From Effrenium voratum (taxonomy: Eukaryota > Sar > Dinophyceae > Suessiales > Symbiodiniaceae), in the NCBI GenBank assembly GCA_963377175.1, contig CAUJNA010001502.1:178501-242500 (forward strand): DNA of 64,000 nucleotides, in the 5' to 3' direction. Both the position numbers and the translations under genes were made by a program. Below the pieces are notes generated by a model, which saw nothing but the letters and a program-made list of their open reading frames with translations, was not told the origin of the DNA and searched no databases. This document shows positions 53,893 through 64,000 of the stretch, piece after piece. Each line of letters starts with the position of its first letter. The stretch's first letter is position 1.

Positions 53893-54016
53893 TTGAGATT
53901 CAAGATTGCCCAGAAATCTTTTATCAGAATCTTGAAGCTACCTTGGGGTGAATGGAATTCAAGATCCAAGCTGCCCCGGACATAAGTTTCCAGAATCTTG
54001 AAACTTGAATCTCAAC
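53893..54016. repeat. Imperfect hairpin related to 24075
   Basis: GAGATTCAAGATTGCCCAGA at the left; TCCAGAATCTTGAAACTTGA then ATCTC at the right, with inner copies of AGAATCTTGAAGC. Confidence 0.6.
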
Positions 54017-54674
54017 CACCTGTAGTAAGCAATTGGCAGCTCCAGCTCAACGTCAAAAACTGAAAGTGTTCAGCATAAGAGCAGCTTCAACGTGCCTGTA
54101 GCAGCCCTGTGATCGTTGTTTACTCTTATCGTTTTGCAGGGAAAATCAGCAAACCTTCTTTTTTGGGAAATAAACTCACTCCTATTGATTTTTGAGATTG
54201 GAATCCAAGCCAATTATCAAGCCGCCCCATGCCCTTGCACAGTTCCATTCTATTTCTAAGTCATTTCTAGTTATATGGAGTATATTTACCTGGAAAGCAG
54301 TTCATTTCGAAGTTATGTGTGGTTTGTCTTGTTTGGCGTAAGACTTGTGAATCACAATGACATCGACTGAAACCAAATATGGGAACAATATCCAGTTTCG
54401 AATGCTCTGCGTCGAGCCCAAATAAAATCTGGACTTTGGGCCCTCAAAACTCGTTTTTGTGCCCTGCATTCTCCCACTAATCACTGCAGCTAGGGCCAGC
54501 GGTGCCGCCAAATTTGTATCCAAAGAACCCGCGTTGAGCACGTGGCTGCCTGCGCGGGGGCTTGAGGTTATCCTTACGCCACCCCCCTGCCCGCAATGAT
54601 CAGGGGAAACTGCATTTGGCGAGAAGCTTGGTTTGGCCATTGGCAAGGCAAAGGTTTTTAACACAAGTGTAGCT

Positions 54675-54905
54675 CACGAAGCACACCTCGGCAGCTCCAG
54701 CTCCCGCCTTGCAATGTTTAAGTACAAGCGCTCTACACAAAGTACAAGTAAACACTTTGGCAGCTCCAGCTCGAGCATTGCAACTCTTTATTAAATGTAG
54801 TGCACAAGGTACGTTTTAGAAGCTCGAACATCGCGCCTTGTCAGCGCCAGTGCGGTACGCAGAGTACGCTTTGAAATCTCCAAATCGCACCATCTTTGCT
54901 TTCGT
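54675..54905. repeat. Decayed tandem repeat, about 65-70 bases
   Basis: CGGCAGCTCCAGCTCCCGCC, TGGCAGCTCCAGCTCGAGCA, AGAAGCTCGAACATCGCGCC and GAAATCTCCAAATCGCACCA are spaced evenly, each followed by a GTACAAG or GTACGC-like part. Confidence 0.55.
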
Positions 54906-55069
54906 AGTTCAGGCCCTTCCGCCAAACCTTCGTTTGCCGCGCCGTAACACCCATTGTGCTTTCGCGTTCAGTCCTTACCAAAGAAAAGGGGCTCTACACG
55001 GTGCGCAAATTTTGAAGTTGCCATTTTTGGTAGCCCCAAAGGAGGACTGAAGGCCAGATCCTACTGGGC

Positions 55070-55495
55070 ATGCTTTACATTTCTCACCGCCAAAGAGGAC
55101 CTAATCTGGGGGGGAGGGTACCAACAACTGGAACCCCGGTCTTGAGCCCCAAGTGGGCCGGCCAAAAGCTAGCGGTACCCAGACCATCTGCCGCCGAAAC
55201 ATCTGGAACGCAGCCAACTGACGCATTCCAGACCGTTTCGCGGGAGCTGAGCGTCCACAACCCCCGGCTTGAGTTCAAGCGGGAAAAATCCCGGGGCATG
55301 CAGGGACCCCTGGTGAAAGTGGAGGAAGGCTTTCGTGCAATCAGCGGATTCTTTCACCTCAGGTACTCCCCCACCCGTTTCCTTCAGGCTCGTTCAAGAA
55401 AGGAGCACCTGCGGAACAATATCAAAGCTTTGGAAACATACGGCACACCAAGTGAATTTTTCACCGGACACTCAACCATTGTCAAATGGGGGTAG
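55070..55495 (+). other. Forward open frame of 141 codons between genes C and B
   Basis: The ORF opens at an ATG and ends at TAG, with stretches such as DAFQTVSRELSVHNPRLEF and RSRKEHLRNNIKALETYG. Composition is mixed. It could be part of a forward-strand gene, a retroposed fragment, or chance. No family recognised. Confidence 0.2.
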
Positions 55496-55991
55496 TGGCT
55501 TGAGGGTATCACTTTGTTTGTCCAAAGATCTTAGCCTCGTGTGCATTAAGCTAACGTATTCTTACTGGTGCGGCGAAACTTTGGAAGCTTTCGTTGTCTT
55601 TAGATCCCTACACAAGTCTGCTGCAACAACCGACCCGGAAGGCACAAAAGAGAACCGTTGAACCTGTTTTGATTATTCCACCGTTTCTTGCACACCATCC
55701 AACAAAATGGATGAGGTTGGAATCCACGGAACAACTGTTTGTTGTTTGGCATGTGAAAGGCCTGTTGCTGGTGGAATTGAAAGTGTTAAGGCTGGCCGCC
55801 GTCACCCCTAGCGGAATTATTCTCCACAAAAAAAAAGGAAGCAACAACAACATCACAACAACTATGCACACCAGAACCTATCCATGTAGCACGCAGCCTC
55901 ACCGGCCTCACCTCCGTGCCTCCGGGTCTCGCTCTTCAAGACATGGCTTCGTTTGGAAGCTCGAGCCTCGGGATTGCTCCGAATTACTGGC

Positions 55992-56102
55992 CAAAAGTCC
56001 GGCTCTCCGAACTGCGGCGCTTCCCGGCCTTGGGCCGCTCGCGCACGCCAAGCCTCTCGGGGAGACCGCCCGGCGCCGACACTGCGCAGCAGTCAGCCGC
56101 GG
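55992..56102 (-). other. Candidate exon upstream of gene B
   Basis: CCCCAG is followed by a GC-rich frame reading AADCCAVSAPGGLPERLGV then RERPKAGKRRSSESRTF, with a GC donor at the end. It is basic and would suit a cytoplasmic N-terminus of the channel, but no family motif is present. Two other frames across the same block are also open on both strands. Confidence 0.3.
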
Positions 56103-58143
56103 CTGGGGCCAAACAAAAACACGTCTCCTCGAGCCGAACCCCCGGGAAAGCAACCTGTGAGCTTGCTTGATTGCTGATAGGCAACGATGGGAATGAACCG
56201 GTTGGATTGCGAAAAAAAAAACTGCGTTGCCATTCCAGAAATCATCAAAAAAAAGTCCATGTAGCCGGAAACAGCACATTGTTTCGGAAAAAGCAAAGGC
56301 TTCATAAGCTCATAAAGAGTAGCCCCCCTTAAGGCTAGGCCCCCCCCGAATAACACAAAAAACCCCCAAGTCCCTCTCCATCCCTGGGAAATCAGAAAAT
56401 GCAATTCCCGTTACTTTCTTATTGCAGTCCTATTGGCCAGGGCTCCACACAGAAAAGGACCGGAGAGGACTGCCCAGGTTTAATCTGAGGGAGGTCCTGG
56501 GGACCCCCAAAATCCGGTTTTGCCAAACCTCCTTGAAAGGGGGGGACTCTTGAGCTCCTTTGCGAAGGGACCGAATGATCGACACCCGTGCTCTTTGCCA
56601 ACTCCCCGGCGTGTCTTGATGCAACAAGAATCATCTCTTTCCCGGACGTGGAATTAGCTGTATGCATTCAAAAAAGAGAGATGCAGGCGTCTGGTCATTC
56701 AACAATTTCAAGGGAAATTCGCCCGATGTCATCCTGCTTGGTATACTGATTTTCCTCGTGCCAAATGGGAACCAGTTGGGCAGTGCACAAGAAATGGCCC
56801 AATGCAACCTCCTCACTATACTGCAATAGAAGTCAAAACTGTGGAGGCCGGTCTTGGGGAGGAGCCAGAATGACATATGAAATGCTGACTGCTGCCAGAT
56901 GCAGGGCGAGGAATAACGGAAGCGCCATTGCCCATCCGAACATGCAAAGATTCTCACCGCTTTGTGCGGGTCGTGAAAGCAAAGCGTGGCAATACGTTCG
57001 AGGATTCAACGATACGATGTAATTCTAACCGGCTGCTACGGGCAACCTGTACGCAACTCACGTTCGAATCCATCAAAACCCACACAAAGAACAACAAAAT
57101 ACGTATTCCTCAGCCTGCTAGAAACAAACAAGGCCTAAGCAACAATGCACATTGAGAACAATTCAAATCAGGCCCTGCTTCAGGCCCCGTCGCGCTGGGC
57201 TTTTCGTCATTGTATGCACCTATGGACAGGTGCCGCTCCCTCCTGCCTTCGCACAAACAAAACACCTCAAACACTAAGGCTCCAGATTGTTTTCGGCCCT
57301 CAAGGAGGATGTGGCCATAGGGCCAATAAGGCCCAGGGATCAACCAAACCGCGAGCTGACGTTCGGTTCCAAAATGGTCTAAGGTTGCAGGCAGTAGAGC
57401 CATGGCTAATTAGGTTGGAGCCCCCCATGATCTTTGCCGATACAATCCAACTGTGGCTTTCCCTTGAGACCAAAGTTGCAATGAGGTCAAATCTTTGCCA
57501 GATGTTCAACGGGACAAAACAAGGAGAAGAGATTCCCCAAGCAAAGCGCCTTCATGTTTATGCCCGTCAGATCGCCATGGCAGGAGCTAACGAAAGCGGC
57601 ACCCCGCAGTTTTTTTTTCTCGCCGCGTGCCCGCGAAAACCGGGGCTGTCGGCCAAGTGCCAAGGGGCGTTCGTCGGCTCAGCTCATTCCCTGCCCTGCG
57701 GACGAGGGAGTTCTGTCCGATCCAATCCCGCGACAGGGTGCCTGGGAAACTGAAAAAATACGCATCCCCTGTTGGTTTCCCTTGAAATAAATCACAAACT
57801 ACGTCCCTTTCTGGCCGTTCACTGGGCGCGGCGATCATCAAAGTTATGGTTGTGGCAAATCGCCGTTTCTTTCTGCGATCGCCACGGCCCTATTCGCTGT
57901 CGAGGCTATGGTTAGAATGTTCCCCCCCCCGAGGTTAGCGGCTTCCTGCAAGCCGGTCGCCTCGGCAACCCTGAGGTTTTGCCCCAACTTCATCGCTCAA
58001 CTGTGAAGGCCCTTGCTTCTCATCTCTGGGTGCAAGCCTGAAAGGTCTGCTCTCACTTCCGATTTCTATTCGATGGCCCACAAAAAGTCACCCGTTGCAG
58101 CTTCTTTACCACCAAAACGAGTTCCAAGCTTCCAACAAGTCCT

Positions 58144-58320
58144 TCAAGCCCGTTGCCGGAACTCCTGAAACCGTTTGTTTGCGACCGTCGGGTTTTTCGG
58201 GGAACCGGGCGCCTGGACGTCGGAGAACTCGTTGCTCTCTTCATCCGTGGTGTTGATCTCGTCCGGCGCGTAGGCTGAGCTCTTGGAGCCATCGGGGTTC
58301 ATGGGCCCTGAGAACAGCAC
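58144..58320 (-). CDS. Gene C terminal exon with stop
   Basis: GGAG precedes VLFSGPMNPDGSKSSAYAPD then EINTTDEESNEFSDVQ, and the frame ends RFQEFRQRA-stop. An acidic, serine- and threonine-rich C-terminus is common in these permeases. An alternative acceptor (TTCTCAG) starts at GGCCC, 12 bases in, but changes the phase. Confidence 0.7.
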   Translation of the reverse strand: MLFSGPMNPDGSKSSAYAPDEINTTDEESNEFSDVQAPGSPKNPTVANKRFQEFRQRA

Positions 58321-61300
58321 CTCCGAGCAAACACGGAAGCGAGTCCCCCGAGCGAGCTGACGTTCCACCAAACTGATGGCTAGACTTTCCAGGTTTTAAG
58401 ACCGTTAAACCAATAGAACCACGCACCACAATGAATAGATAGAAAAACAATGTCGGAAATTGTTGAATCCAACGGATAACTCTGTTGTCTTGACCCGCAG
58501 TGTAGTCGGACGTACCTTACGAGAAGGAAAAGTTGGTGATGGCCCTTTGCACTCGAAAAGCCCCGCATGTGGCCCCGCGGGGAGGGTGGGGTGCGGATGG
58601 TGCGCACGAAGCCAAGTTTCTTTGGACCCCGCAAGTTGATATACAGCATCGTGTTCCCTGGCGCCGCTACTTGCTAAAGCAGAGGGCCTACAGCTGGCAA
58701 GCTAGCTTGCCTGATTACTTTCTACAGTTCCAAGTGAGATTTCCGTTGGGGTGTTGAGGATACGAATGCAGGAAGCTCCCTCTTTGGATGGCAACGGGCC
58801 CGGTCCCTGAAAGAAAGGACACCCCTGATGCCCAAATATGATAGTTGTTTGAGCGTCTCGTAGTGTTACTGGCCGTCCATGGGGCTGCAACAACGTGCTC
58901 CACTCTGCCCACATCAATGTTCCCCCTTTTGTCTTTTGGCGGCTTCTCTTAACATTACCGTTGGATAGGGCGCCTGCGTTTCATGCTGTGTCCTGTTGGC
59001 GGGTTTTCTGAAACATAACCTTTGAAGTGCGACCAATTTCAAATTTGGGTGACAATGGATCCCGACAAATTCTAGTATGCACACATGAATGTCCTTTGGA
59101 AAGAGTTGGAACCTGTTCTCAGCTGCCCAAAGGACCCAGAAATAGAGGTTAACCTTTTGAACCTGGAGTAAACCTGGGCCAAGAAGGGGGAAAACTCAAA
59201 GCTCAAAAGATCGATTCGCTTTGGGCGCTGAGCTTACGTCATGGAACCCCAAGTTGGCCTTAATAAGGCTTTATTAAGGGCTTGTCCTTGGCCTGGGCCT
59301 ATCATGGCCTATCCATGGATAGCCGCCATAGCCCCCGCCAGGAGCCAACGTTCAAGGTCCATGAGTCCAAGTGAGTCTCCCAAAGCCGTCCCAACATGTT
59401 CCCACGCCTTGACCGCCTTCTCAGGCTTCCCGTCACGCGCCAGCTGGTCGGCCGCATCGATGGTGTGCCCGTTGTAATACGGGATGCACACCACCGTCAG
59501 CACCGCCGCCAGGATGGAGGTCCTAGAAAGCTTGTTTGTTGCGCATCGAAATGCCATTTGCGTGTTTTGCCCCCTGGCAAACATGAGAAAATATGCCCAG
59601 CAGTGATAAATCCATTTAACACCAACAAGGGAAACTAAATAATATTATTCTGCAAATGGAAGTGTGGATGAACGAAATCCATTCGCACCAACGATGACAC
59701 CAGGGGACACCATTTTTGTTGGTATTTACAGAGGTATCAGTAGGGCGTCTGAACGGTGGTGCAGGATTTCGTGAATCCACAGTAGTACATATTGTCGCTG
59801 TTTCTACAAATAGAATTACAAAGGACTCTGGACGGTGTTGTATGTCTGGCAATGGAAAGGAGTTCATTACCCGGGGGCTGGGTCCATTAAAGTGACATGT
59901 TCAAACTGAAACCACCGCTTCCCAGAAGTACGCCCTGTTCTGTTGCATCCCTTGCAAGAGGTGTGTAGAAAAGGTAGCATTGTGGACCATGTGGGTGTCT
60001 TTTTTTAGGGGACCGCGCAAAACCTTCTAAACCACGAAAAAGGCTTGTATAACCTCACAAACAAAGACACCGGCCCATTTCCAGTGGCCGGTTTCTGAGG
60101 TGATGCGCGGCTATTTTTCACCGGAAGCGCACCAGCCCCGCAAAAGGTTGAGCCATTGATCTGCCAGACGATTGAAAACAAACAGACCCGGCTAATTAGA
60201 CCTCAAGATTAGTGACTTAGTGCCATAGCAGGGTGACCAGCAAGCAAACTGGGTAGTAGTAGTAACTGTTGGTTTCTATTCGGTGCTGTGCTGAGTTGTC
60301 CGACTAATCATGAGGTCTTTAGTTTCAGTCGCCCGAAGGACCTGGAAAGCGCTCGACTATAACCAATGGGTTGGATGTTTTGTGCACGAGCCAGCAAGTG
60401 GTGGCTTGCATTGGTGGCCCGGGGGTGGCTTTGCCAGGAGACCCCGCAAAATGGCGGTTTTCCTCTACCGCAAAAGGGCACCCCTCAAAAAAAGACAGAG
60501 CCACTGGGGGAATTTGAAGTGTCACAAGCAGCACGATTCTTTTTTCGGCACCTTCAAACAAAACCAACTACTCCGGGCCCCTCCAAAAGGTCAAACAATG
60601 GAACCCAACAAGGCATCCTTACCCGAGAGAAGCTTCAAGCTGTGGGGTGCCATGCGTATCTGCAGTGTTACATCAGCCATATGCGGGGGGACCCTGACAA
60701 GTCTTCCCATTCTCGCACAACTGGGTGAATGCCTAAATGGCAAAGATATTCCTTTGGTTTCATCCATTTGCGTTTTTGTCCCCGGGGAAAAATGTGTAAT
60801 TATGTCCAGTGGTGAAATCGATTCCCTTGAAAATCAATGAAAAATAAAGGAAACTCTAGCAAATGGAAGGTTTCCCTGCAGAACCACGCTAAACAAGTGA
60901 TTGAACTTGCACAAAACACGCCAATGCGCTGCCGTGAATTATCAAAAGCAAGGACAAACGCACAGAACCCACGGAGGCTCAAGTGGACAACAAAAGTGCT
61001 ATCCTCGCCTGTCTCCGCCAAAAGGAACCTTTCCTTCTGGGCATTGAAGCAGGGGGTCTGGAATCAAAGACCAAAGGAGATCTAATGCCCTGGTTGCATT
61101 GGGCCTTTCCATTAATCACCAAGCCCCCGAACAACGGGCATCCACGAAACTCTTTCTTTGCCCCACTTCGTTGGGTCTCGCCAATAGGCCGCCTGCAACT
61201 CCAAAAAGCAAACAATGAAAGGGAACGCATTTGGGTCTGGCTCCAGTTATCTGTGTGTTTCGCAGGCCCCGAATTAGAAGCGCTGTTGGTCCAAGCAACT

Positions 61301-62619
61301 GACAACTTACCTATATCCTTTCCCGTGCTCCAAACTACATAATCATACCGGTCATGGCTGTGGTTCCCTTCGAACCTTTACCAGGGTGGTCCAAATCCAA
61401 ATTATCCATTTCGGGGGTGGTGACTCGAGCCTCGAGCTCCTTTGCGTGCTACACCTGTCTGGCCGAGGCGCCCGAAGACAGCCCAGAAGATGGCGGCGAT
61501 CTCGCCCTTGTTCTGCATCTCCGAGAAGGTGTACGAGCCAATCACGGCGCCAAGCTGGCGGCAAGCTAGCGACTCCAACTTATCTTTCAAAAGCAGGCCT
61601 CCATTTCCTTAAGTCCCCTGGGAAAACTAAAAATATGTCCAGTAGTGATAGATTCCCTTTAAAGCAAACAGGATAATATTAACAAACAAAAACCACATAC
61701 TTAAGCAAGTGGAAGCAGGCTGGGTCCATCTTTGTGTCCTATTTCCGCGAGTGAAAGGGAAACCTGAACCACCGCCGCAAAGGGCTTGTTTGAGAAACTC
61801 TGAAATCCAAGACGGTTGTGGATTGCCAAAAACAACATCTTTCATTTAAAAATGGTCCTCCCAACAAGTTTTTAAAGACCAACTCAAGAAGTGAGGGAAC
61901 CAGCGAGCACTGTAGAAGGGATTGGAAGTTGGATCAGCACTCTTTGGTTAGATGAGTGTAGCTCCTTCGGGTGAGCCACTTCCTTCCATCCCATGCCTTG
62001 CCACTGGCAGCGCTGATGCCCGCCCCGGTGCCGCGGACCTCTGGGCACATGTCTCTGGGAGTAGTCTGCTCTGCGTTTTTGATTGATCAGGCCCTCCATT
62101 GAAATTCTCAGTTGCATCTTCGGGACCCAGAAGTGCAAGCTCTGTCTGCAAGTTGCTGCACGGCTTTCTCAATGAAGGCAACTTGGCGTAAGCATCTTGG
62201 CACAATTGTGACAAGCCTCTCGGCAGAGGGCCGTGTTCGAACCGCAAAAGGCCGCAAAACATGAGGGTTTCCGTACATCGAGAGTATGCAAAGCACACGG
62301 TTTTTCCACATCGATCGCGCCTATGCTCACAAAGGGCTACGATTTGATCTCGCTGAGCGGCTTCCGTTCTCCCGCTCCGCTTTAAAAAGGCTATTAGTAA
62401 TTTTAGGCACAGATTCTGGCTCCACAACCCTGCCTCGTCTCATTGCGTGAGTTCTTCACGTGATATCGCACACGTCGTCACAAGAACAACATGTAACACT
62501 CCCAAGGAGCTATCAAATGTTTTGAGCAGATCAAGCTTTTTGTGCGGCAACCGGGGCCGAGTTGCCATTGAGGGGTAGATCTCCGCAGAGATGGCCATGG
62601 TGGTCACGCCCGGCAGGCT
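58144..62619 (-). CDS. MFS permease, phosphate:H+ symporter type (gene C), 3' part
   Basis: Five minus-strand exons whose lengths and phases fit without adjustment. Joined in order they read PGVTTMAISAEIYPSMVRG, TGAGISAASGKLGAVIGSY, then EIAAIFWTSILAAVLTVVCI, followed by an acidic tail. The segment TTxxISAEIYP-VRGTG-GISAASGKLGAVIG matches the conserved region between transmembrane helices 10 and 11 of the PHO84/PHT1 group of phosphate:H+ symporters, where most members have T(T/F)xxxAExFPxxxR and SAASGKxGA. The product should be a 12-helix plasma membrane or endomembrane transporter. Substrate cannot be settled from this part; other organic ion transporters of the superfamily have similar motifs. 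Helices 1-9 must lie beyond 64000 or in exons not recognised. The stop is TGA at 58144. Confidence 0.8.
59408..59521 (-). CDS. Gene C exon: last helix and start of tail
   Basis: TTTCTAG precedes 38 codons reading TSILAAVLTVVCIPYYNGH then TIDAADQLARDGKPEKAVK. A hydrophobic helix is followed by a charged cytoplasmic tail. A GC donor after AAG is preferred because GC-rich codon use stops there; the frame itself stays open further left. Confidence 0.75.
59575..59637. repeat. Dispersed repeat, family 6
   Basis: GGCAAACATGAGAAAATATG, CCCAGCAGTGATAAATCCAT and ACACCAACAAGGGAAAC. Just upstream of the gene C exon at 59521. Confidence 0.6.
60310..61342 (+). other. Run of forward open frames inside an intron of gene C
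   Basis: Three open stretches follow one another in different frames: 60310-60840, 60837-61085 and 60983-61342. Some segments read like protein, for example LTREKLQAVGCHAYLQCY and LLGIEAGGLESKTKGDLMPW. The pattern suits a decayed, frameshifted insert or retrocopy within the 1.9 kb intron. No domain recognised. Confidence 0.25.
60778..60858. repeat. Dispersed repeat, family 6
   Basis: CCCCGGGGAAAAATGTG, ATGTCCAGTGGTGAAATCGA, TTCCCTTGAAAATCAATG. Confidence 0.55.
61483..61554 (-). CDS. Gene C exon: helix 11-12 region
   Basis: CGCCAG precedes 24 codons reading LGAVIGSYTFSEMQNKGEIA then AIFW. The end is set by joining W to T of the next exon (IFWTSILAAV). The bases at the donor are TGG|GCTG, with one G shared between donor and acceptor sides. 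Confidence 0.85.
61610..61672. repeat. Dispersed repeat, family 6
   Basis: AAGTCCCCTGGGAAAACTAA, AATATGTCCAGTAGTGATAG, ATTCCCTTTAAAGCAAACAG. Confidence 0.6.
61997..62038 (-). CDS. Gene C exon: conserved SAASGK segment
   Basis: Fourteen codons, VRGTGAGISAASGK, between CAGAG and a GC donor (AAG|GCATGG). VRGTG continues EIYPSM of the exon before, and SAASGK leads into LGAVIG of the next. Confidence 0.85.
62566..62619 (-). CDS. Gene C exon: loop before helix 11
   Basis: CTTCCAG precedes exactly 18 codons, SLPGVTTMAISAEIYPSM, followed by a GC donor. AEIYPS is the conserved motif whose glutamate and proline are kept in phosphate and sugar permeases of this superfamily. Confidence 0.8.
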
Positions 62620-62654
62620 CTGGAAGGAGAGTTGCCTGGGAGCCCGTCAAGTCC

Positions 62655-62815
62655 GATGTGGATCGGCCAAAAACGGTAACATATTTTTGTCCAGGGAGTC
62701 CATGTCCCTGTGCAGCAGCTATCCAAGGGACCACCCTTAAGAAAAAGAAGAGAAAATGGATGGTTGCCTACTGTAGGGGCCTTGATTAAACTCCAGGAAC
62801 TCAGTGAGTGAGTCA
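62655..62815. mobile_element. Inverted-repeat element, family 1, diverged and enlarged
   Basis: GATGTGGATCGGCCAAAAAC at the left and CCAGGAACTCAGTGAGTGAG at the right match the family. The interior holds about 60 extra bases. It lies just upstream of the first gene C exon found. Confidence 0.5.
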
Positions 62816-63337
62816 AACAAGTGGGCCTCTTTTTGCAGGAAAACAAGCTTTAACCAGGGGAACCGAGGTTGATAAAGGGTAGGGTGAAGTGGTTTCCACA
62901 GGGACACAGGGTGCGGGGCAGGGTAGCAAACACTCACAGGAAGGAGGGCGGGAGGTAGGGTGTGTGTGTGTGTGTGGACGCTATGCTTGGAGGCTGGGCT
63001 TCTCACCGATTCGGGGCAGTCACTAAGCCACGCTTGGGTAGAACACTGATAGGTGACCTCTTGTTTTCCTTCAGCATAAATGTATATTGAAGTGTAAAAC
63101 AGGCAAACCACAAAGACATTCACGCGGAAGAAGTAGGCACTTGAGAGATATCCTCCAAGAACGTACTAGTACTGGAACATATGGCCATTTATGGCACCTA
63201 CCGTTTTCAAGACACGGATTCCGCAATTCGCTGCGCAAGCTTTAGATTCCAACTTGAATTTTGTTTAATCAAAAACAACAATTTGTTGTCATTCTTTCTT
63301 AACTGAGGAGCTTCAACCGGGCGGAGTCGTAAAGCTT

Positions 63338-63431
63338 GGCTCACTTCCGACCGAGTGGATTGGCCAACCACCAAAATTGTCTTCTCAGACAGTTTCAAGT
63401 CAAGGAACTCAGGAAGTCAGGAAGTGAGTAC
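63338..63431. mobile_element. Inverted-repeat element, family 1
   Basis: GGCTCACTTCCGACCGAGTG and CAGGAAGTCAGGAAGTGAGT ends; the interior CCACCAAAATTGTCTTCTCA is well kept. The right end carries a short tandem duplication of AGGAAGT. Confidence 0.8.
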
Positions 63432-63632
63432 GTAAAGCGCCGGCTGAGGGAGGTCGTGAGAACTCCTCTCGATTAGCAGATTAGGTGGAGTTTGTTTTCC
63501 CAAACCCAACGTTGGCTCACTTCCCTAAACTCACTCTTGGGGCTGTCTTGTTTGGAGTTGCTACCCCTTTTGCTTGGCTGCTGTTGAAGGAAAACCAAAA
63601 GGCAAACCATCCATTGTAGGGGGTCCCTTGAA

Positions 63633-63661
63633 AACACGCACACACACACACACACACACAC
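63633..63661. repeat. CA microsatellite
   Basis: About thirteen CA units. A shorter GT run lies at 62960-62975. Confidence 0.9.
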
Positions 63662-64000
63662 CGGTTGAACACCAACATGGCAACCCAAAGCGGACCGCCC
63701 AGAAACGTGACAGACCAAACAAAAGCAATGGAAAGAAGACAGCCCCCTAGGCCAACGCCATGTCAGTTCGGTCTGAAAAGCGGGACCCACGAAGACCAAG
63801 AAAGTCATGTCAGCTTTGCGCAAGCGGAAATCTAATAGGCCTTGTCAGCTCTGGCGTTCTTGGTTTACAACTTGACGCTAGAATGGTGAATTGGTCATAA
63901 TCTAGAGGTACGGGTGGTTTTTCATTTACATCCTGTTCCAACCCTCAGCTATCCAACCACCTGGATAAAGGGTACGCATTGCTACCCCCGCCCAAAGAAA

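Larger units (their letters stand above)
51087..58143. other. Region between gene C (stop) and first gene B exon found
   Basis: Must contain the N-terminus and S1-S2 of repeat I of the channel plus the intergenic space. Two GC-rich candidate exons (53.6 and 56.0 kb), a forward open frame (55.07 kb), the hairpin at 53.9 kb and the tandem repeat at 54.7 kb are present. A diverged family 1 half copy lies at 51255-51326. Confidence 0.5.
62620..64000. other. Upstream intron of gene C
   Basis: Two family 1 elements and GT/CA microsatellites. No earlier exon of the permease recognised. Confidence 0.5.

Noticed and set aside
63045..63140. Hydrophobic minus-strand stretch VNVFVVCLFYTSIYIYAEG
   Set aside because: It resembles a membrane helix, but codon use is AT-rich, unlike every accepted exon, and no suitable splice join to the permease was found.
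1..64000. Dinoflagellate spliced-leader relics, CRISPR arrays, rRNA genes and bacterial-type operons
   Set aside because: I looked for the spliced-leader core (GTAGCCATTTTGGCTCAAG), regularly spaced repeats and rRNA signatures and found none.

Overview
The window looks like nuclear DNA of a dinoflagellate, probably of a symbiodiniacean or Polarella type; I cannot name the species. There is no operon structure, ribosome binding site or long uninterrupted gene. The recognisable coding sequence is a series of very short exons (25-180 bases) with GC-rich third codon positions, separated by introns of 0.1-4.3 kb. Most inferred introns begin with GC, some with GT and a few possibly with GA, and they end in AG, usually followed by G. 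This splice-site pattern, the single-strand gene order and the heavy load of small inverted-repeat elements are dinoflagellate-like.
Three genes were reassembled by eye from exons whose reading phases agree at the joins. All three lie on the minus strand, so they are read from high to low coordinates. (1) 62619-58144: the 3' part of a major facilitator superfamily permease of the phosphate:H+ symporter (PHO84/PHT1) type, ending in an acidic, serine-rich tail. (2) 51086-18775: most of a two-pore cation channel (TPC). The exons give S3-S6 of repeat I with the TAN filter motif, the linker between repeats, S1-S4 of repeat II, the loop and filter of repeat II (VNN), the last S6 and an acidic tail with a stop. 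The N-terminus, S1-S2 of repeat I and part of S5 of repeat II were not found. (3) 12431-241, continuing off the left edge: a secreted protein with a signal peptide and at least two PAN/apple-like cysteine modules, followed by the start of a small cysteine-rich segment.
The remaining sequence (about 95%) is intron and intergenic DNA. It holds several families of short elements with terminal inverted repeats, often several copies each; a tRNA-like repeat; a 1.3 kb TCA-rich satellite; GT, TA, GA, CT and G/C tracts; and a 1.7 kb AT-rich block flanked by inverted copies of one motif. Some elements lie directly beside exons (14 bases from a splice acceptor at 40056, and next to the start codon at 12431), which makes transposon-derived introns (introners) a serious possibility.
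Exon coordinates come from matching reading frames, splice signals and family motifs by eye. They should be good to a few codons where the evidence says the phase agrees, and are approximate elsewhere. Nothing here was checked against a database.
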